Source: Polaromonas sp.
Lineage (GTDB): Bacteria > Pseudomonadota > Gammaproteobacteria > Burkholderiales > Burkholderiaceae_C
Length of the DNA: 64,000 nucleotides
Assembly: GCA_030654695.1 (NCBI GenBank)
Contig: JAURWY010000034.1
Coordinates: 62,001-126,000 of the forward strand
Reading direction: 5' to 3'
In this document: in pieces, positions 63,721 to 64,000 of the stretch
Layout of the letters: every line of letters begins with the position of its first letter
Numbering within the stretch: position 1 is the stretch's first letter
The notes under the pieces: generated by a model
Databases searched by the model: none
Seen by the model: the letters and a program-made list of their open reading frames with translations, nothing else
What the model was told of the DNA's origin: nothing
Made by a program: the position numbers and the translations under genes

Positions 63721-64000
63721 TCGGTCGCGGCTTCTGGTGTTTTCGCCGCGGCAGTTTCAGTTGCACTTTCTTTGTCGCCTTTGGCGTATTCTGGTTTTTT
63801 TTCGTCCCCAGGGCGCATGCCCTTCAACCAATAGACCCAACTCAAGATCACGGCCACGGTGGTGTACAGCTCCGCCGGAATTTCGTCATCTACATTGAGC
63901 CGACTGAGCAGCGCGAGCAGCTGCGGGTCTTCGGACACATAAACACCCTGCCTGCGAGCTTCTTCGATGATCATGGCCGCGACGGCATCATCCCCTTTGG
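63708..64000 (-). CDS. Small FlhB-like protein (FlhB C-terminal domain homologue), 5' end outside window
   Basis: The frame reaches the right edge; about 97 codons are visible. The segment GDDAVAAMIIEEARRQGVYVSE, followed by DPQLLALLSRLNVDDEIPAEL and YTTVAVILSWVYWLKGM, is the cytoplasmic domain of FlhB/EscU after the NPTH autocleavage site, without the membrane part. Such small FlhB homologues (FhlB/FlhX) usually sit beside fliK. The tail after residue 60 is Glu/Lys/Ala-rich. It overlaps flgN by 13 bases (convergent). Confidence 0.85.
   Translation of the reverse strand, partial: KGDDAVAAMIIEEARRQGVYVSEDPQLLALLSRLNVDDEIPAELYTTVAVILSWVYWLKGMRPGDEKKPEYAKGDKESATETAAAKTPEAATDQAS

Overview
The window comes from a chromosome of a motile, GC-rich betaproteobacterium, most likely Burkholderiales and probably Comamonadaceae (Rhodoferax/Polaromonas-like). 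This rests on the smc-zipA pair, the succinylase-type dap genes with prmB, and the protein sequences as I recognise them. No rRNA, tRNA, CRISPR array or complete insertion sequence was seen.

Region 1 (1-10.8 kb) is housekeeping. zipA (cut by the left edge) and smc are translationally coupled on the minus strand. Divergent from them run dapC, dapD, dapE (lysine/meso-DAP synthesis), prmB (release-factor methylation) and a YheS-type ABC-F ATPase.

Region 2 (10.8-22.2 kb) is an accessory metabolic locus. A tightly overlapping minus-strand operon encodes a family-5 solute-binding protein, two permeases, two ATPases, an amidohydrolase-2 protein, a VAO-type FAD oxidase and a duplicated alpha/beta-hydrolase. 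An AMP-forming acyl-CoA ligase is divergent. The amidohydrolase lacks the usual HxH metal motif, and both hydrolase domains lack the nucleophilic serine. I think this is the best candidate for an undescribed pathway; its substrate cannot be read from the sequence.

Region 3 (22.2-24.7 kb) holds a periplasmic alpha-carbonic anhydrase with a long coiled-coil stalk, a surface-adhesin-E-like protein and an unknown protein coupled to fliJ.

Region 4 (24.7-64 kb) is a large flagellar locus: fliJIHGFE with a sigma-54 activator, a Cys-rich small protein, three flagellins, a TPR-like protein, flaG, fliD, flgLKJIHGFEDCB, a LysM/transglycosylase protein, flgA, flgM, flgN and a small FlhB-like protein (cut by the right edge). 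Upstream sequences show a two-tier promoter system. Sigma-54 type (GG-N10-GC) sites precede the activator, flagellin 1, the TPR gene, flgB and flgA. Sigma-28 type (TNAA-N15-NNCGAT) sites precede flagellins 2 and 3, flaG, fliD and flgM. Decamer repeats (TTTGCCGCTC) upstream of some sigma-54 sites may be activator-binding sites.

Five toxin-antitoxin loci (VapBC, ParDE, HigA with a HigB remnant, Phd/PIN, BrnT-like pair) and REP-like palindromes lie between the flagellin genes and fliD, marking this as a plastic part of the flagellar locus. The axial proteins (FlgE, FlgK, FliD and the flagellins) are all much larger than the enteric forms.
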